DNA of 64,000 nucleotides from contig CAVRVH010000007.1 in NCBI GenBank assembly GCA_963724665.1, forward strand, positions 558,001 to 622,000. Reading direction: 5' to 3'. Under the pieces are notes generated by a model. That model had not been told where the DNA came from, ran no database searches, and was given only the letters and a program-made list of their open reading frames with translations. Position numbers and translations under genes: made by a program. Numbering within the stretch: position 1 is the stretch's first letter; the number at the start of each line of letters is the position of its first letter. Positions 7,470-14,359 of the stretch are shown here, one piece after another. This DNA comes from DASUPK01 sp963724665 (GTDB lineage: Bacteria > Actinomycetota > Thermoleophilia > Solirubrobacterales > 70-9).

Positions 7470-8024
7470 CTAACGTCCCGACATCGGGACGTTGTTGGAG
7501 AAGCGAGCGGCTACAACGCTGGCGAACACTATTCCGATCATGCCCCCGGCAAAGCCGAAGAGGATGTCTTCCGCCGAGGCCCGCCAACTCGGGTTCAGCG
7601 CCGTGTCGAACAGCCGATCGCCGACGTACTCGCCGAGTTCCCAGACGAGGGTAAGGACGAGCACCAGCGTAAGCGCCACGAGCGCCACCGAGAGCCAGTC
7701 GCGGATCCGCTGGCGCAGCACCTCAACGAGAGCCCATCCGACGAGACTGCCGCCGATTGCGTGCGCGAATGCGCTCGTCTCACGCGGGCCGGCGGGAGGA
7801 CTTATCCAGTTCATCCAGAGGACGACCACGAACCCAAAAGCGACGGGTAGCAGCACCCTCCCCGGCACACCGACGATCCCTCCGGCGACGAGCCCGGCGA
7901 GACATATCGCGCACATAATTGTCGCGCCAGCGTTTCGCTCGGAGACGAACCCGGCTGCGGTCAACGCCATGAGGCCTAGCGCGAGCGCGAAGGCGGCACC
8001 GAAGCGAGGGCGCGACGTGTTCAT
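7470..8024 (-). CDS. Integral membrane protein (YjdF/DUF2238-like)
   Basis: 184 residues with about five or six transmembrane helices: ALALGLMALTAAGFV, an IMCAICLAGLVAGGIVG stretch, LLPVAFGFVVVLWMNWI, AFAHAIGGSLVGWALV, VALVALTLVLVLTLVWELGE and ILFGFAGGMIGIVFA. The WELGEYVGDRLFD segment followed by a polar loop and SAEDILFGFAGG recalls DUF2238/YjdF membrane proteins, whose role is unknown. TACGTT lies 8 nt before the ATG. It stands alone between degraded sequences. Confidence 0.65.
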   Translation of the reverse strand: MNTSRPRFGAAFALALGLMALTAAGFVSERNAGATIMCAICLAGLVAGGIVGVPGRVLLPVAFGFVVVLWMNWISPPAGPRETSAFAHAIGGSLVGWALVEVLRQRIRDWLSVALVALTLVLVLTLVWELGEYVGDRLFDTALNPSWRASAEDILFGFAGGMIGIVFASVVAARFSNNVPMSGR

Positions 8025-8231
8025 GGCCTAAGAACGTAGGCGGATGCCCGCCCTTTTTGACTGCCCGAGTCGATTAGACCGCCGGCGCCCCGGCTGGACT
8101 CCCTCTTCACTGCGGGGGTTGGGGTTTGGTGGGTGGCGTGAGCCATCCGGACGAACCGCACCTCGCGTGCCGTTAATGCAGAGCAAAGAGAAACGCCTAG
8201 AAAGAGGAGAACACCGCATGAGGATCAGATC
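8025..8231. other. Intergenic with repeat R1
   Basis: No gene. It contains the first copy of the TTTTTGA-N16-GACCGCC repeat (8054-8085) and an AAAGAGGAG ribosome-binding-like site at about 8200-8210 ahead of short frames starting at 8218 and 8232. Confidence 0.5.
8054..8085 (+). repeat. TTTTTGA-N16-GACCGCC repeat, copy R1
   Basis: TTTTTGA 8054-8060, 16-nt spacer, GACCGCCGG 8077-8085. The 3' GGTA of the other copies is not conserved here. Confidence 0.6.
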
Positions 8232-8348
8232 ATGGGCCTGATCCAAACACCGCCGATTCCCGAGAGCCCTCCCGGCAGGCACCTTCTCGGCGCGATCTGG
8301 TACTGGATGAGGGACCGCCTCGAAGCGATCTACAACGGGCGCTGGTAG
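8232..8348 (+). CDS. Possible small protein, 38 residues
   Basis: ATG at 8232 to TAG at 8346-8348, reading MGLIQTPPIPESPPGRHLL, then an amphipathic stretch GAIWYWMRDRLEAIYNGRW. Codon third positions are G/C rich. A stronger ribosome-binding site (AAAGAGGAG) is placed for the ATG at 8218, which opens only a 7-codon frame overlapping this start; either a tiny leader peptide or a frameshift would explain this. No homology recognised. Confidence 0.35.
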   Translation: MGLIQTPPIPESPPGRHLLGAIWYWMRDRLEAIYNGRW

Positions 8349-8395
8349 AGCGGCCCGCCGCCCGACGATCCCGACCGGAACTCGACTCGCGCCCA

Positions 8396-8618
8396 ATGGC
8401 AGCGGTGATCTTCCTGAAACCCAAGACCCGCAAGGGCCGCGAGATCCTCGACAGGCTCGAGGAGGAGGTCAATGCGAAGCCGATGCCGGTCATCGAGGAC
8501 GGCACCCGCCGCTAGCTACCTGGACGGCAAGGATGCGGACGCCGACGCCTTCGACCCGATGCTCGACAAGATCGCCTTGGACTGGCGGGACCACGTCAGC
8601 AACTCGACTCCGACCTAG
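8396..8618 (+). pseudogene. Small gene disrupted by a 4-nt insertion
   Basis: ATG at 8396 encodes MAAVIFLKPKTRKGREILDR and continues to EDGTRR, then meets a TAG. Removing four bases (TAGC at about 8513-8516) restores a continuous frame that goes on YLDGKDADADAFDPMLDKIA and ends at TAG 8616-8618, giving about 72 residues of charged, probably helical protein. Both halves have matching codon bias. The family is unknown. Confidence 0.5.
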
Positions 8619-8620
8619 CC

Positions 8621-8655
8621 TTTTTGACTCAGCGAGCGATGCAGACCGCCGGGTA
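8621..8655 (+). repeat. TTTTTGA-N16-GACCGCCGGGTA repeat, copy R2
   Basis: TTTTTGA 8621-8627, spacer containing CTCAGCGAGCG, GACCGCCGGGTA 8644-8655. Its last bases form part of the TAGGTT hexamer preceding the gene at 8666. Confidence 0.7.
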
Positions 8656-8659
8656 GGTT
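8654..8659 (+). promoter_or_regulatory. -10 hexamer TAGGTT, leaderless start
   Basis: TAGGTT, overlapping the end of repeat R2, lies 6 nt before the GTG at 8666. Confidence 0.45.
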
Positions 8660-8665
8660 AGCCCG

Positions 8666-9073
8666 GTGACCATCCGCCGCAACGTGGACCCGATCGAGGT
8701 CGGGGTCGGTCTCCTGATCGTTGGGATCATCGTGGTGACCGTCCTAGCGACGGTGAGCGGCGGTGGCGGAGGGAGGACCGCAGACCCAGGCGAGCTTCGG
8801 GCATGCCTCGGCCGAGGGGTCGGAGTGGTGTCCCACCTGTTCGGGTTCAGTGGCGAACCTTCGGATGCGCAGACATCGTTCGCGCTGACCGGGAACGCCG
8901 CCGTCGACGTATTCGTGATGCAGGATTCCGATGCGGCGGAGGACGCTGCAAGCCACGCCTCCAGTGCCGGCGGCAGTGCTCGCACCTCAAGTTCGGAGAA
9001 CGTCGTGTGGCTGACCCTTGGGTCTGAGACATATGACAGTAGGATCCGCAACTGCATCGGAGAGGCTTCTTAG
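8666..9073 (+). CDS. Membrane-anchored protein of unknown function
   Basis: 135 residues with one N-terminal transmembrane segment (VGVGLLIVGIIVVTVLATV, residues about 13-31) after a short cytoplasmic MTIRRNVDPIE. A Gly-rich linker and an external domain of about 95 residues with two cysteines (LRACLGRG, IRNCIGEAS) follow. The external part is rich in Ser, Ala and Asp. No family is recognised. The GTG start is supported by TAGGTT 6 nt upstream and the absence of a ribosome-binding site. Confidence 0.6.
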   Translation: MTIRRNVDPIEVGVGLLIVGIIVVTVLATVSGGGGGRTADPGELRACLGRGVGVVSHLFGFSGEPSDAQTSFALTGNAAVDVFVMQDSDAAEDAASHASSAGGSARTSSSENVVWLTLGSETYDSRIRNCIGEAS

Positions 9074-9090
9074 ACTCTTTCCGCGCCGAG

Positions 9091-9125
9091 TTTTTGAGAC
9101 AGCGTCGCCGTTTGACCGCCGGGTA
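9091..9125 (+). repeat. TTTTTGA-N16-GACCGCCGGGTA repeat, copy R3
   Basis: TTTTTGA 9091-9097, 16-nt spacer (diverged, containing ACAGCGTCG), GACCGCCGGGTA 9114-9125. Confidence 0.65.
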
Positions 9126-9213
9126 GCAATTGGCTTCCCGAGGCTAAAGACGCGGCAAGGCTTGGCCGACGACCTTATCTGGGCGAGGCGAGGCGCACTC
9201 CTTCTCGCCCGCG

Positions 9214-9243
9214 AGCGGTCCCTCCGGGGGCCGTTCGTCTTTT
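9214..9243 (+). terminator. Rho-independent-like terminator
   Basis: Arms AGCGGTCCC (9214-9222) and GGGGCCGTT (9227-9235), a 9-pair stem with two G:U pairs and a 4-nt loop, followed by CGTCTTTT. It lies about 140 nt past the stop of the gene ending at 9073. Confidence 0.5.
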
Positions 9244-9273
9244 AACTCAGCGAGCGTGAAAGACCGCCGGGTA
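9240..9273 (+). repeat. TTTTTGA-N16-GACCGCCGGGTA repeat, copy R4
   Basis: Left box reads TTTTAA; the spacer begins CTCAGCGAGCG exactly as in R2; GACCGCCGGGTA at 9262-9273 continues TATCGT. Confidence 0.65.
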
Positions 9274-9331
9274 TCGTCGTCAAGCTCGTCGCGTGCCCTT
9301 ACACGCGTTCTCAGTAGGTCACCCTGGCTCT

Positions 9332-9377
9332 CTGCTTTCCATGCAAAGCAGCGGTGCTGCTTTTCGTCCAAAGCGGC
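9332..9377 (+). repeat. Two-hairpin dispersed repeat, copy G
   Basis: Both consensus units: 9332-9351 (CTGCTTTCCATGCAAAGCAG) and 9357-9376 (CTGCTTTTCGTCCAAAGCGG), 25-nt phasing. The upstream TTGCGCGAGAAG box is not conserved. Confidence 0.85.
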
Positions 9378-9448
9378 TATTCGCGGGTCCCCGCCCCAGC
9401 AGCCGAGACTTCCGCTTTCACGCGAAGGGAGGCGTCAGCCTCCCAGGA

Positions 9449-9961
9449 TCAGTGGATGAACACGGTGAACGCGTCCGGGACGAGGCCGTTGCTGTCATTC
9501 ACGGTCGCAACGCTGAACTGGAAGCCAGGGCACGCCAATCCAACCGCAGGAATCTGGGTCTGCGTCTGTATGCCGGCGGAACCACCCGCGATCGAAGCCA
9601 CCACGGAGCGAGGCGCCGGGCTCAACCCGTTGAAGCAGTACACGCCTGAGACGGGTTCCGTCACATTGGCCTGGCTGATGCCATCGCTGTGCGCCGCATC
9701 AACGGTGCCGTTCGCAGCGACAAGGGCCGTACGCAGCGAGTAGGAGGAAGCCGGCTGGCCGCCGAGCTTGTCGGCGTTCGACACCGAGAGGCCTGGAGCC
9801 TTCTTGGTTATCTCGCTATCCGCGATGTTCCTGGTCTGCTTCTTCTCCTTCTTGTTGAGGGCGCTGATCGTGGCAACGCTCGCTACGCCCGTCCCGGCAA
9901 GCGCGAACACCACCGCGATGATCGACAGGACCATCGGAGCCGAAGGCCGCTTCTTCCTCAT
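9449..9961 (-). CDS. Surface/secreted protein of an actinobacterial (Thermoleophilia-type) family
   Basis: 170 residues. The ATG at 9961 is set by AAAGGAGG 7 nt upstream. N-terminal MRKKRPSAPM, then one hydrophobic segment VLSIIAVVFALAGTGVASVA, then a polar stretch rich in Lys (NKKEKKQTRNIADSEITKKA) and the phrase NADKLGGQPASSY. I recognise this layout (single helix, KKxKKQ, IAxxxI, ADKLxGxxAxxY) from many paralogues in Thermoleophilia genomes; no function is known. The C-terminal part carries two cysteines (YCFNG, LACPGF) in a probable beta domain. Confidence 0.75.
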   Translation of the reverse strand: MRKKRPSAPMVLSIIAVVFALAGTGVASVATISALNKKEKKQTRNIADSEITKKAPGLSVSNADKLGGQPASSYSLRTALVAANGTVDAAHSDGISQANVTEPVSGVYCFNGLSPAPRSVVASIAGGSAGIQTQTQIPAVGLACPGFQFSVATVNDSNGLVPDAFTVFIH

Positions 9962-10268
9962 CCTGGATCCTCCTTTGGATCGGATTGCGTGCACCCGGGA
10001 TCTGCCTGACCTCGCCTGGCCCCGTCGAGCTAAGCGCCGTCGGAGAGCCGTGACAAGCGGCACGCAGCGTCGTCGACTCCGACGCGCGAGAAGGGGCGTT
10101 CGACGCAAACCGCTGCTTTCCATGCAAAGCAGAACCGCTGCTTTTCGTCCAAAGCGGCGCTTTTTCGGCTGATCGCTGCCGGACGCTCGCTCCTGCTTTC
10201 ACGCGATTGCGAGCACGAGTCGTCAGACCGCCCGGTCCGGCGTGGCGCTGATGACTCGGCCGGCGGTG
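9962..10268. other. Intergenic with a full two-hairpin repeat
   Basis: 307 nt. Holds repeat copy H and the ribosome-binding site for the gene starting at 9961; otherwise nothing recognised. Confidence 0.6.
10082..10158 (+). repeat. Two-hairpin dispersed repeat, copy H (full)
   Basis: Box ACGCGCGAGAAG, 19 nt, exact consensus units at 10113-10132 and 10138-10157 separated by AACCG. Confidence 0.9.
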
Positions 10269-10865
10269 TCAGTCCGACTCATCGCGGGCGCGCCCGTAGC
10301 GCTCGTAGATCACCCGTGAGCCGACGGTCCTGGTCTCGATCAGGTCCAGCGCGATCTCTTCGGTGACGGGCGGCAGGAACGGCGTGCCGCCACCGACGGC
10401 GACCGGGTGGCGGAGCATGCGCAGCTCGTCGACGAGGTCGAGCTCGATCGCCGCCGCGGCGAGGCCGGCGCCGCCGATCGAGACGTCCTTGTCGGTCGCG
10501 TCGAGCGCCGCAGCGGCTTCCTCGGCCAATGACGCCTCGGCGAGCCGCGCGTTGCCCTGGACGCTGTCGAGCGTGCTGCTGAAGACGATCTTCGGGATCG
10601 CGCACCAGAGGTCGGCGAACGCGGCCGCCGCTTCTGCTGGAACTGGCGCTCGAGGATCTCCGAGCTCGTTGTCGCGCATCGACGGATCCGTCTCCCACGG
10701 CAGCATGGTCTCGTAGAGCCTGCGGCCGAGCAGATAGCCGCCGAGCTCGCGTACCTGCGCGGTGTGGAAACGAAACTGCTCCTCGTCAGGGACAGTCCAA
10801 CCGAACGCGCCCCCGCGGTCGGCGATGAAGCCGTCCACCGAGACGTTCATCGAGTAGACCAGCAT
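10269..10865 (-). CDS. Dihydrofolate-reductase-fold (RibD C-terminal) family protein
   Basis: 198 residues. It opens MLVYSMNVSVDGFIADRGGA, the DHFR/RibD-C signature (S-x-D-G-x-I-A). It continues LGGYLLGRRLYETM, IVFSSTLDSV, VSIGGAGLAAAAIELDLVDE (the GGA-x-L NADPH-binding turn) and ends with HPVAVGGGTPFL. Such proteins are NADPH-dependent reductases of unknown substrate in actinobacteria; true folate reduction is doubtful. AAGGAAGGAG precedes the ATG. Monocistronic, flanked on both sides by dispersed repeats. Confidence 0.85.
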   Translation of the reverse strand: MLVYSMNVSVDGFIADRGGAFGWTVPDEEQFRFHTAQVRELGGYLLGRRLYETMLPWETDPSMRDNELGDPRAPVPAEAAAAFADLWCAIPKIVFSSTLDSVQGNARLAEASLAEEAAAALDATDKDVSIGGAGLAAAAIELDLVDELRMLRHPVAVGGGTPFLPPVTEEIALDLIETRTVGSRVIYERYGRARDESD

Positions 10866-10976
10866 GACCGCTCCTTCCTTCTGCAGGGTGCTCTGCCAGC
10901 TAGGGACCGATCGCGAGACGAAAACTCATCGTCGTAGGCGGTCCAAGCGATCGTACGCGGCGGAAGCGCTCCTCCC

Positions 10977-11055
10977 TTGCGCGAGGAGCGAGCGCCACTT
11001 CGAAAAGCGCTGCTTTCCATGCAAAGCAGAACCGCTGCTTTTCGTCCAAAGCGGC
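10977..11055 (+). repeat. Two-hairpin dispersed repeat, copy I (full)
   Basis: TTGCGCGAGGAG, 21 nt, exact consensus units at 11010-11029 and 11035-11054. This is the last copy seen; none was noticed in the remaining 53 kb. Confidence 0.9.
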
Positions 11056-11093
11056 CATCTTCGGCGATCCCGCGGCTCGCTACTAGTACCCCT

Positions 11094-11124
11094 GAAACGG
11101 CACTCTTTCCCGGAGGGCCGTTTC
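11094..11124. terminator. Hairpin at the end of the MFS gene
   Basis: Perfect 8-bp arms GAAACGGC (11094-11101) and GCCGTTTC (11117-11124). A T-rich run (ATTTTCT) follows on the plus strand; on the minus strand, past the MFS stop, it lacks a U-tract. Possible terminator. Confidence 0.4.
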
Positions 11125-11129
11125 ATTTT

Positions 11130-12581
11130 CTAGGGGCCGTGGCCGCGGGGTGAATGACCGGCGAGCAGCAGGCGCCGGAGGTGCGGCGCATGCACCCGTC
11201 CCTGGATCAGGAAGGCCGCGATCAGGAAGCCGCCGACGGCGATCGCGGCGTCCAGCGTGAAGGCGGTCTGGATCCCGTCGATGAAGCCGCTGCCGCTCTG
11301 GGCGCGATCGCTGGCCCCGATGAACACGGTGGTGGTCAGGCCGAGACCCACCGAGCCACCCGCGATCTGGAACATGTAGATGATCGCCCCGGCGAGGCTG
11401 CGGCGTGCCTCGTCCACCGCTGTGACCCCGACGGTTGTGGCGGTCGGATAGAAGAGACCTATCCCCAGGCCCAGCACGGCCATCCCGGGGACGAGGGCGC
11501 CGAAGGTCTCCTTGTCGGCCAGCAGGGCGATCAGAGCCGGGCCGAGGGCGATGCACCCGGAGCCGACGATCAAAAGCGGTTTCGCCCCGAACCGGTTGTA
11601 GAGATTGCCCGCGGCGAATGAGACCGCGGCGAAGGTCGCCATCATCGGCAGCATCCCGGCCCCCGCGCCGATCGCCGAGAAGCCGAGGACGTTGATCATC
11701 AGCTGGGGTAAGTAGAGCATCGCCGCGAAGAAGACGGCCGACATCATCAGGATCGCCGCACAGGTGTAGGCGAAGTCTCGATTGCGCATCACGTCGGGCG
11801 GGACGAGGGCGTGGTCGCCGGCACGGCGCTCGGCCACGACGAAGCTCCCGATCAGCACGAAGAAGAGCGCCAGCAGGGCGATGATCCGCGGGTCCCCCCA
11901 GCCCCAGTCGATCACCTGGTCGAAGGCGAGCAGGAGGGATACCAACCCGACCGAGACGGTGACGATGCCGGCGTAGTCCATCCGCGTGTCCTCGGGCTCG
12001 GGATGGTCCGGCTTGATCTCGCGCATCGTGACGAACACCGCGAACGCAGCGACCGGCAGGTTTAGGAAGAAGATCCAGCGCCAGCTCAGCAGGTCGGTGA
12101 GCGCACCGCCGATCAGGGGACCGGCCGCGTTGCCGATCCCGGCTGCGCCGAGGATGAAGCCGCCGGCGAGCCCGGCGCGCGATTCGGGCAGCGCGGCGTA
12201 GGTCATGCCGAGGATCGCCGGCCACATCAGCGCACCGCCGATGCCCATCAGGACCCGCGTTGCGATCAGCCAGGCCTCGCTCTGCGCGGCGCCGCCGAGC
12301 AAGGAGAAGAACGCGAAGATCGCGGCGCCGATGATGAAGGCGCGGCGTCGGCCGAACAGGTCCGCAATCCGGCCGCCGGTGACGATCAGCACTCCGAAGG
12401 TGAGCGCGTAGGCGTTGACGACCCATTGGGCGGTCGTCACATCCGTGTGGAAGTCGTGCTCGATCTGCGGGATCGCGACGTTGATCGCGGAGAAGTCGTT
12501 CGCGATCACGAACACGGCGATCCCCATCGCAATCAGCGCCAGCCAGGTGCCACGCCCGATCGGCTGCTCGCTGCCCTCCAC
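11130..12581 (-). CDS. MFS multidrug exporter, DHA2 (EmrB/QacA) type
   Basis: About 483 residues and 14 predicted transmembrane helices, the DHA2 number. Signatures: IANDFSAINVAIPQI (motif D1 region), WVVNAYALTFGVLIVTGGRI, ADLFGRRR (motif A) and MGIGGALMWPAILG. It probably exports hydrophobic compounds by proton antiport. TAGGGT lies 8 nt before the GTG at 12581 but overlaps the TTG at 12590, so I prefer the GTG. The C-terminus after helix 14 is basic (HAPHLRRLLLAGHSPRGHGP). No regulator gene is adjacent. Confidence 0.88.
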   Translation of the reverse strand: MEGSEQPIGRGTWLALIAMGIAVFVIANDFSAINVAIPQIEHDFHTDVTTAQWVVNAYALTFGVLIVTGGRIADLFGRRRAFIIGAAIFAFFSLLGGAAQSEAWLIATRVLMGIGGALMWPAILGMTYAALPESRAGLAGGFILGAAGIGNAAGPLIGGALTDLLSWRWIFFLNLPVAAFAVFVTMREIKPDHPEPEDTRMDYAGIVTVSVGLVSLLLAFDQVIDWGWGDPRIIALLALFFVLIGSFVVAERRAGDHALVPPDVMRNRDFAYTCAAILMMSAVFFAAMLYLPQLMINVLGFSAIGAGAGMLPMMATFAAVSFAAGNLYNRFGAKPLLIVGSGCIALGPALIALLADKETFGALVPGMAVLGLGIGLFYPTATTVGVTAVDEARRSLAGAIIYMFQIAGGSVGLGLTTTVFIGASDRAQSGSGFIDGIQTAFTLDAAIAVGGFLIAAFLIQGRVHAPHLRRLLLAGHSPRGHGP

Positions 12582-12589
12582 GGCCGCCA

Positions 12590-12595
12590 ACCCTA
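12590..12595 (-). promoter_or_regulatory. -10 hexamer TAGGGT of MFS gene
   Basis: TAGGGT with its last base on the upstream TTG codon; 8 nt separate it from the GTG at 12581. It decides the start choice. Confidence 0.4.
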
Positions 12596-12694
12596 ACCGC
12601 GCTGCGGTCGGAAGTCCCTACCTCTCATCGGCAATTGACCCACACTGGACGACAGGACTAGGCTCCCGCGAAAGCCCACGGAGGAGGGAAGCGG

Positions 12695-14344
12695 ATGAAC
12701 AGGAAGCGCATCGCGGCCGGGGCCGGACTCTCGCTCGGAGCGGCGTTCGCATTGGCGGCCCCGGCCCACGCCGCAGCGGACATCGTGGTCGACACGACAG
12801 CTGACACCGCGCCGGAAACACTGCCGAACAACGGCTGCGAGGCGGTCGGCGGCGACGAGTGCACGCTGCGCGAGGCGACGCTGAAGGCGAACGCCGACCC
12901 CGGCCAGGACACCATCGTCTTCGCGTCGGGCCTGACGGGATCAATCGACCTGGACGACACGCTCGGGCAGCTCTCTCTTACCGAGGGAGTGCAGATCTCA
13001 CATGCGGGGGCTCCGACCGTGCTCTCGATCAACGGCCAGCACACGGGCACCAACGCCGGCGTTCGGCTCTTCGACGTCAACGCAACCGCTGCCGGCCAGA
13101 CAATCTCTGTCCAGGGGCTGACCCTGAGGCAGGGGTACGGGAACTACGGCGGCGCCGTTTACGTGCACAACCCCCACCCGGCCACCCTCGACCTGACGAA
13201 CGACGTCGTGACCGACAACCACACGATCGGCGGCGGCGGAGCCGTCTATTCCTATACGCAGGTCAACGTCCAGAACTCAACCGTCTCTGACAACACCAAC
13301 AACTCGGGGGGCTTCGTTGCCGGGGCGATTTCCGCGAAGTTCGGGCTCTCCGCGTACGACTCCACTTTCGCCGGCAACTACTCGAACACTCTGGGCGGGG
13401 CCGTCGTTGCGTCGGGGGATGTCGAGATCGCCCGCTCCACGTTCGATCAGAACAGCTCAGACAGCAACGGCGGCGCCATCGAACTGACCGGGGATACGGC
13501 CGGCGCCGCCGAGATCACCGATTCCACCTTCACGACCAACTTCGGGAATTCCGGCGGCGCCATTCACGAGGGGACGGACGCTCCCGACCTGACGATCTCG
13601 AGGTCCACCTTCAGCGGCAACACGTCCGCGGAGGGGGGCGGCGCGATCGCGGATGACCACAGCTCCCTCGCCGTGAAGAACTCGACCATCAGCGGAAACG
13701 AGGCCTCGTACAACGGCTTCAATAGCGGCGGCGGGGGCATCTACACCGACATCGCCACGGGCGACTACGTCACGGTCACCGGCTCCACCGTGGCAAGCAA
13801 CACCGGGTACCTCAACGGGGGAATCATGCGCGTCGACGCGGGCGGTGCCCCCGACACTCACATCGACAGCACGATCGTCGCGGGCAACACCAAGAGATCC
13901 ACCACCCCGACGCTCAACGCCGACCTCAACGGGCTCTTTGCGGGCACGTTCGATCTCGTTCAGGACACCACCGGGTCGATAGTTCCTGGCGGCAACAACA
14001 TCTTGGGACAGGATCCGCTGCTGGGGCCGCTGCAGAACAACGGCGGGCCGACGATGACCCGCAAACCGAGTCCCGGCAGTCCCGTCATCGATAAGGGCAA
14101 TGCCTTCGGGCTGACGACCGACCAGCGGAGCGCCGGCTTCGCGCGGACTTTCGACGTCGGGTCCGTGCCCAACTCAGGCGACGGCACCGATATCGGCGCG
14201 TTCGAGCTCCAGGCCTCCGATTTCCCCTCGTCGTCCACCCCACCGACGCAGGCCACGCGGAAGAAGAAGTGCAAGAAGAAGAGAGCGAAGAAGCACTCGG
14301 CCGCCGCCGCGAAGAAGAAGTGCAAGAAAAAGAAGAAGGGCTAG
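12695..14344 (+). CDS. Secreted CSLREA-type beta-helix protein with basic tail
   Basis: 549 residues. Signal peptide MNRKRIAAGAGLSLGAAFAL to about residue 29 (HAAAD). Next comes a CSLREA-like domain (VDTTADTAPETLPNNGC, then ECTLREATLKAN) and a long array of beta-helix rungs built on NSTVSDN, DSTFAGN, RSTFDQN, DSTFTTN, RSTFSGN, NSTISGN and GSTVAS, closing with a choice-of-anchor-Q-like segment (QDPLLGPLQNNGGPTMTRKP, DKGNAFG, DQRSAGFART, DIGAFEL). The last 35 residues are a striking KKKCKKK-type basic tail. Probably an adhesin-like surface protein. GGAGGAGGG precedes the ATG; TAGGCT lies further upstream. Confidence 0.88.
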   Translation: MNRKRIAAGAGLSLGAAFALAAPAHAAADIVVDTTADTAPETLPNNGCEAVGGDECTLREATLKANADPGQDTIVFASGLTGSIDLDDTLGQLSLTEGVQISHAGAPTVLSINGQHTGTNAGVRLFDVNATAAGQTISVQGLTLRQGYGNYGGAVYVHNPHPATLDLTNDVVTDNHTIGGGGAVYSYTQVNVQNSTVSDNTNNSGGFVAGAISAKFGLSAYDSTFAGNYSNTLGGAVVASGDVEIARSTFDQNSSDSNGGAIELTGDTAGAAEITDSTFTTNFGNSGGAIHEGTDAPDLTISRSTFSGNTSAEGGGAIADDHSSLAVKNSTISGNEASYNGFNSGGGGIYTDIATGDYVTVTGSTVASNTGYLNGGIMRVDAGGAPDTHIDSTIVAGNTKRSTTPTLNADLNGLFAGTFDLVQDTTGSIVPGGNNILGQDPLLGPLQNNGGPTMTRKPSPGSPVIDKGNAFGLTTDQRSAGFARTFDVGSVPNSGDGTDIGAFELQASDFPSSSTPPTQATRKKKCKKKRAKKHSAAAAKKKCKKKKKG

Positions 14345-14359
14345 CGCCGGCGCGACGGG

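Larger units (their letters stand above)
9074..9448. other. Intergenic between convergent genes: repeats and terminator
   Basis: Contains repeats R3 (9091-9125) and R4 (9240-9273), a hairpin terminator (9214-9243) and a two-hairpin repeat copy G (9332-9377). An open frame 9018-9245 passes through but lacks coding character. Confidence 0.65.

Noticed and set aside
9018..9245. 75-residue plus-strand frame after the 8666 gene
   Set aside because: Overlaps the 3' end of that gene and passes through repeat R3 and a terminator; no coding bias.
1593..11055. Repeats read as a CRISPR array
   Set aside because: Copies are kilobases apart, no regular spacers and no cas genes.
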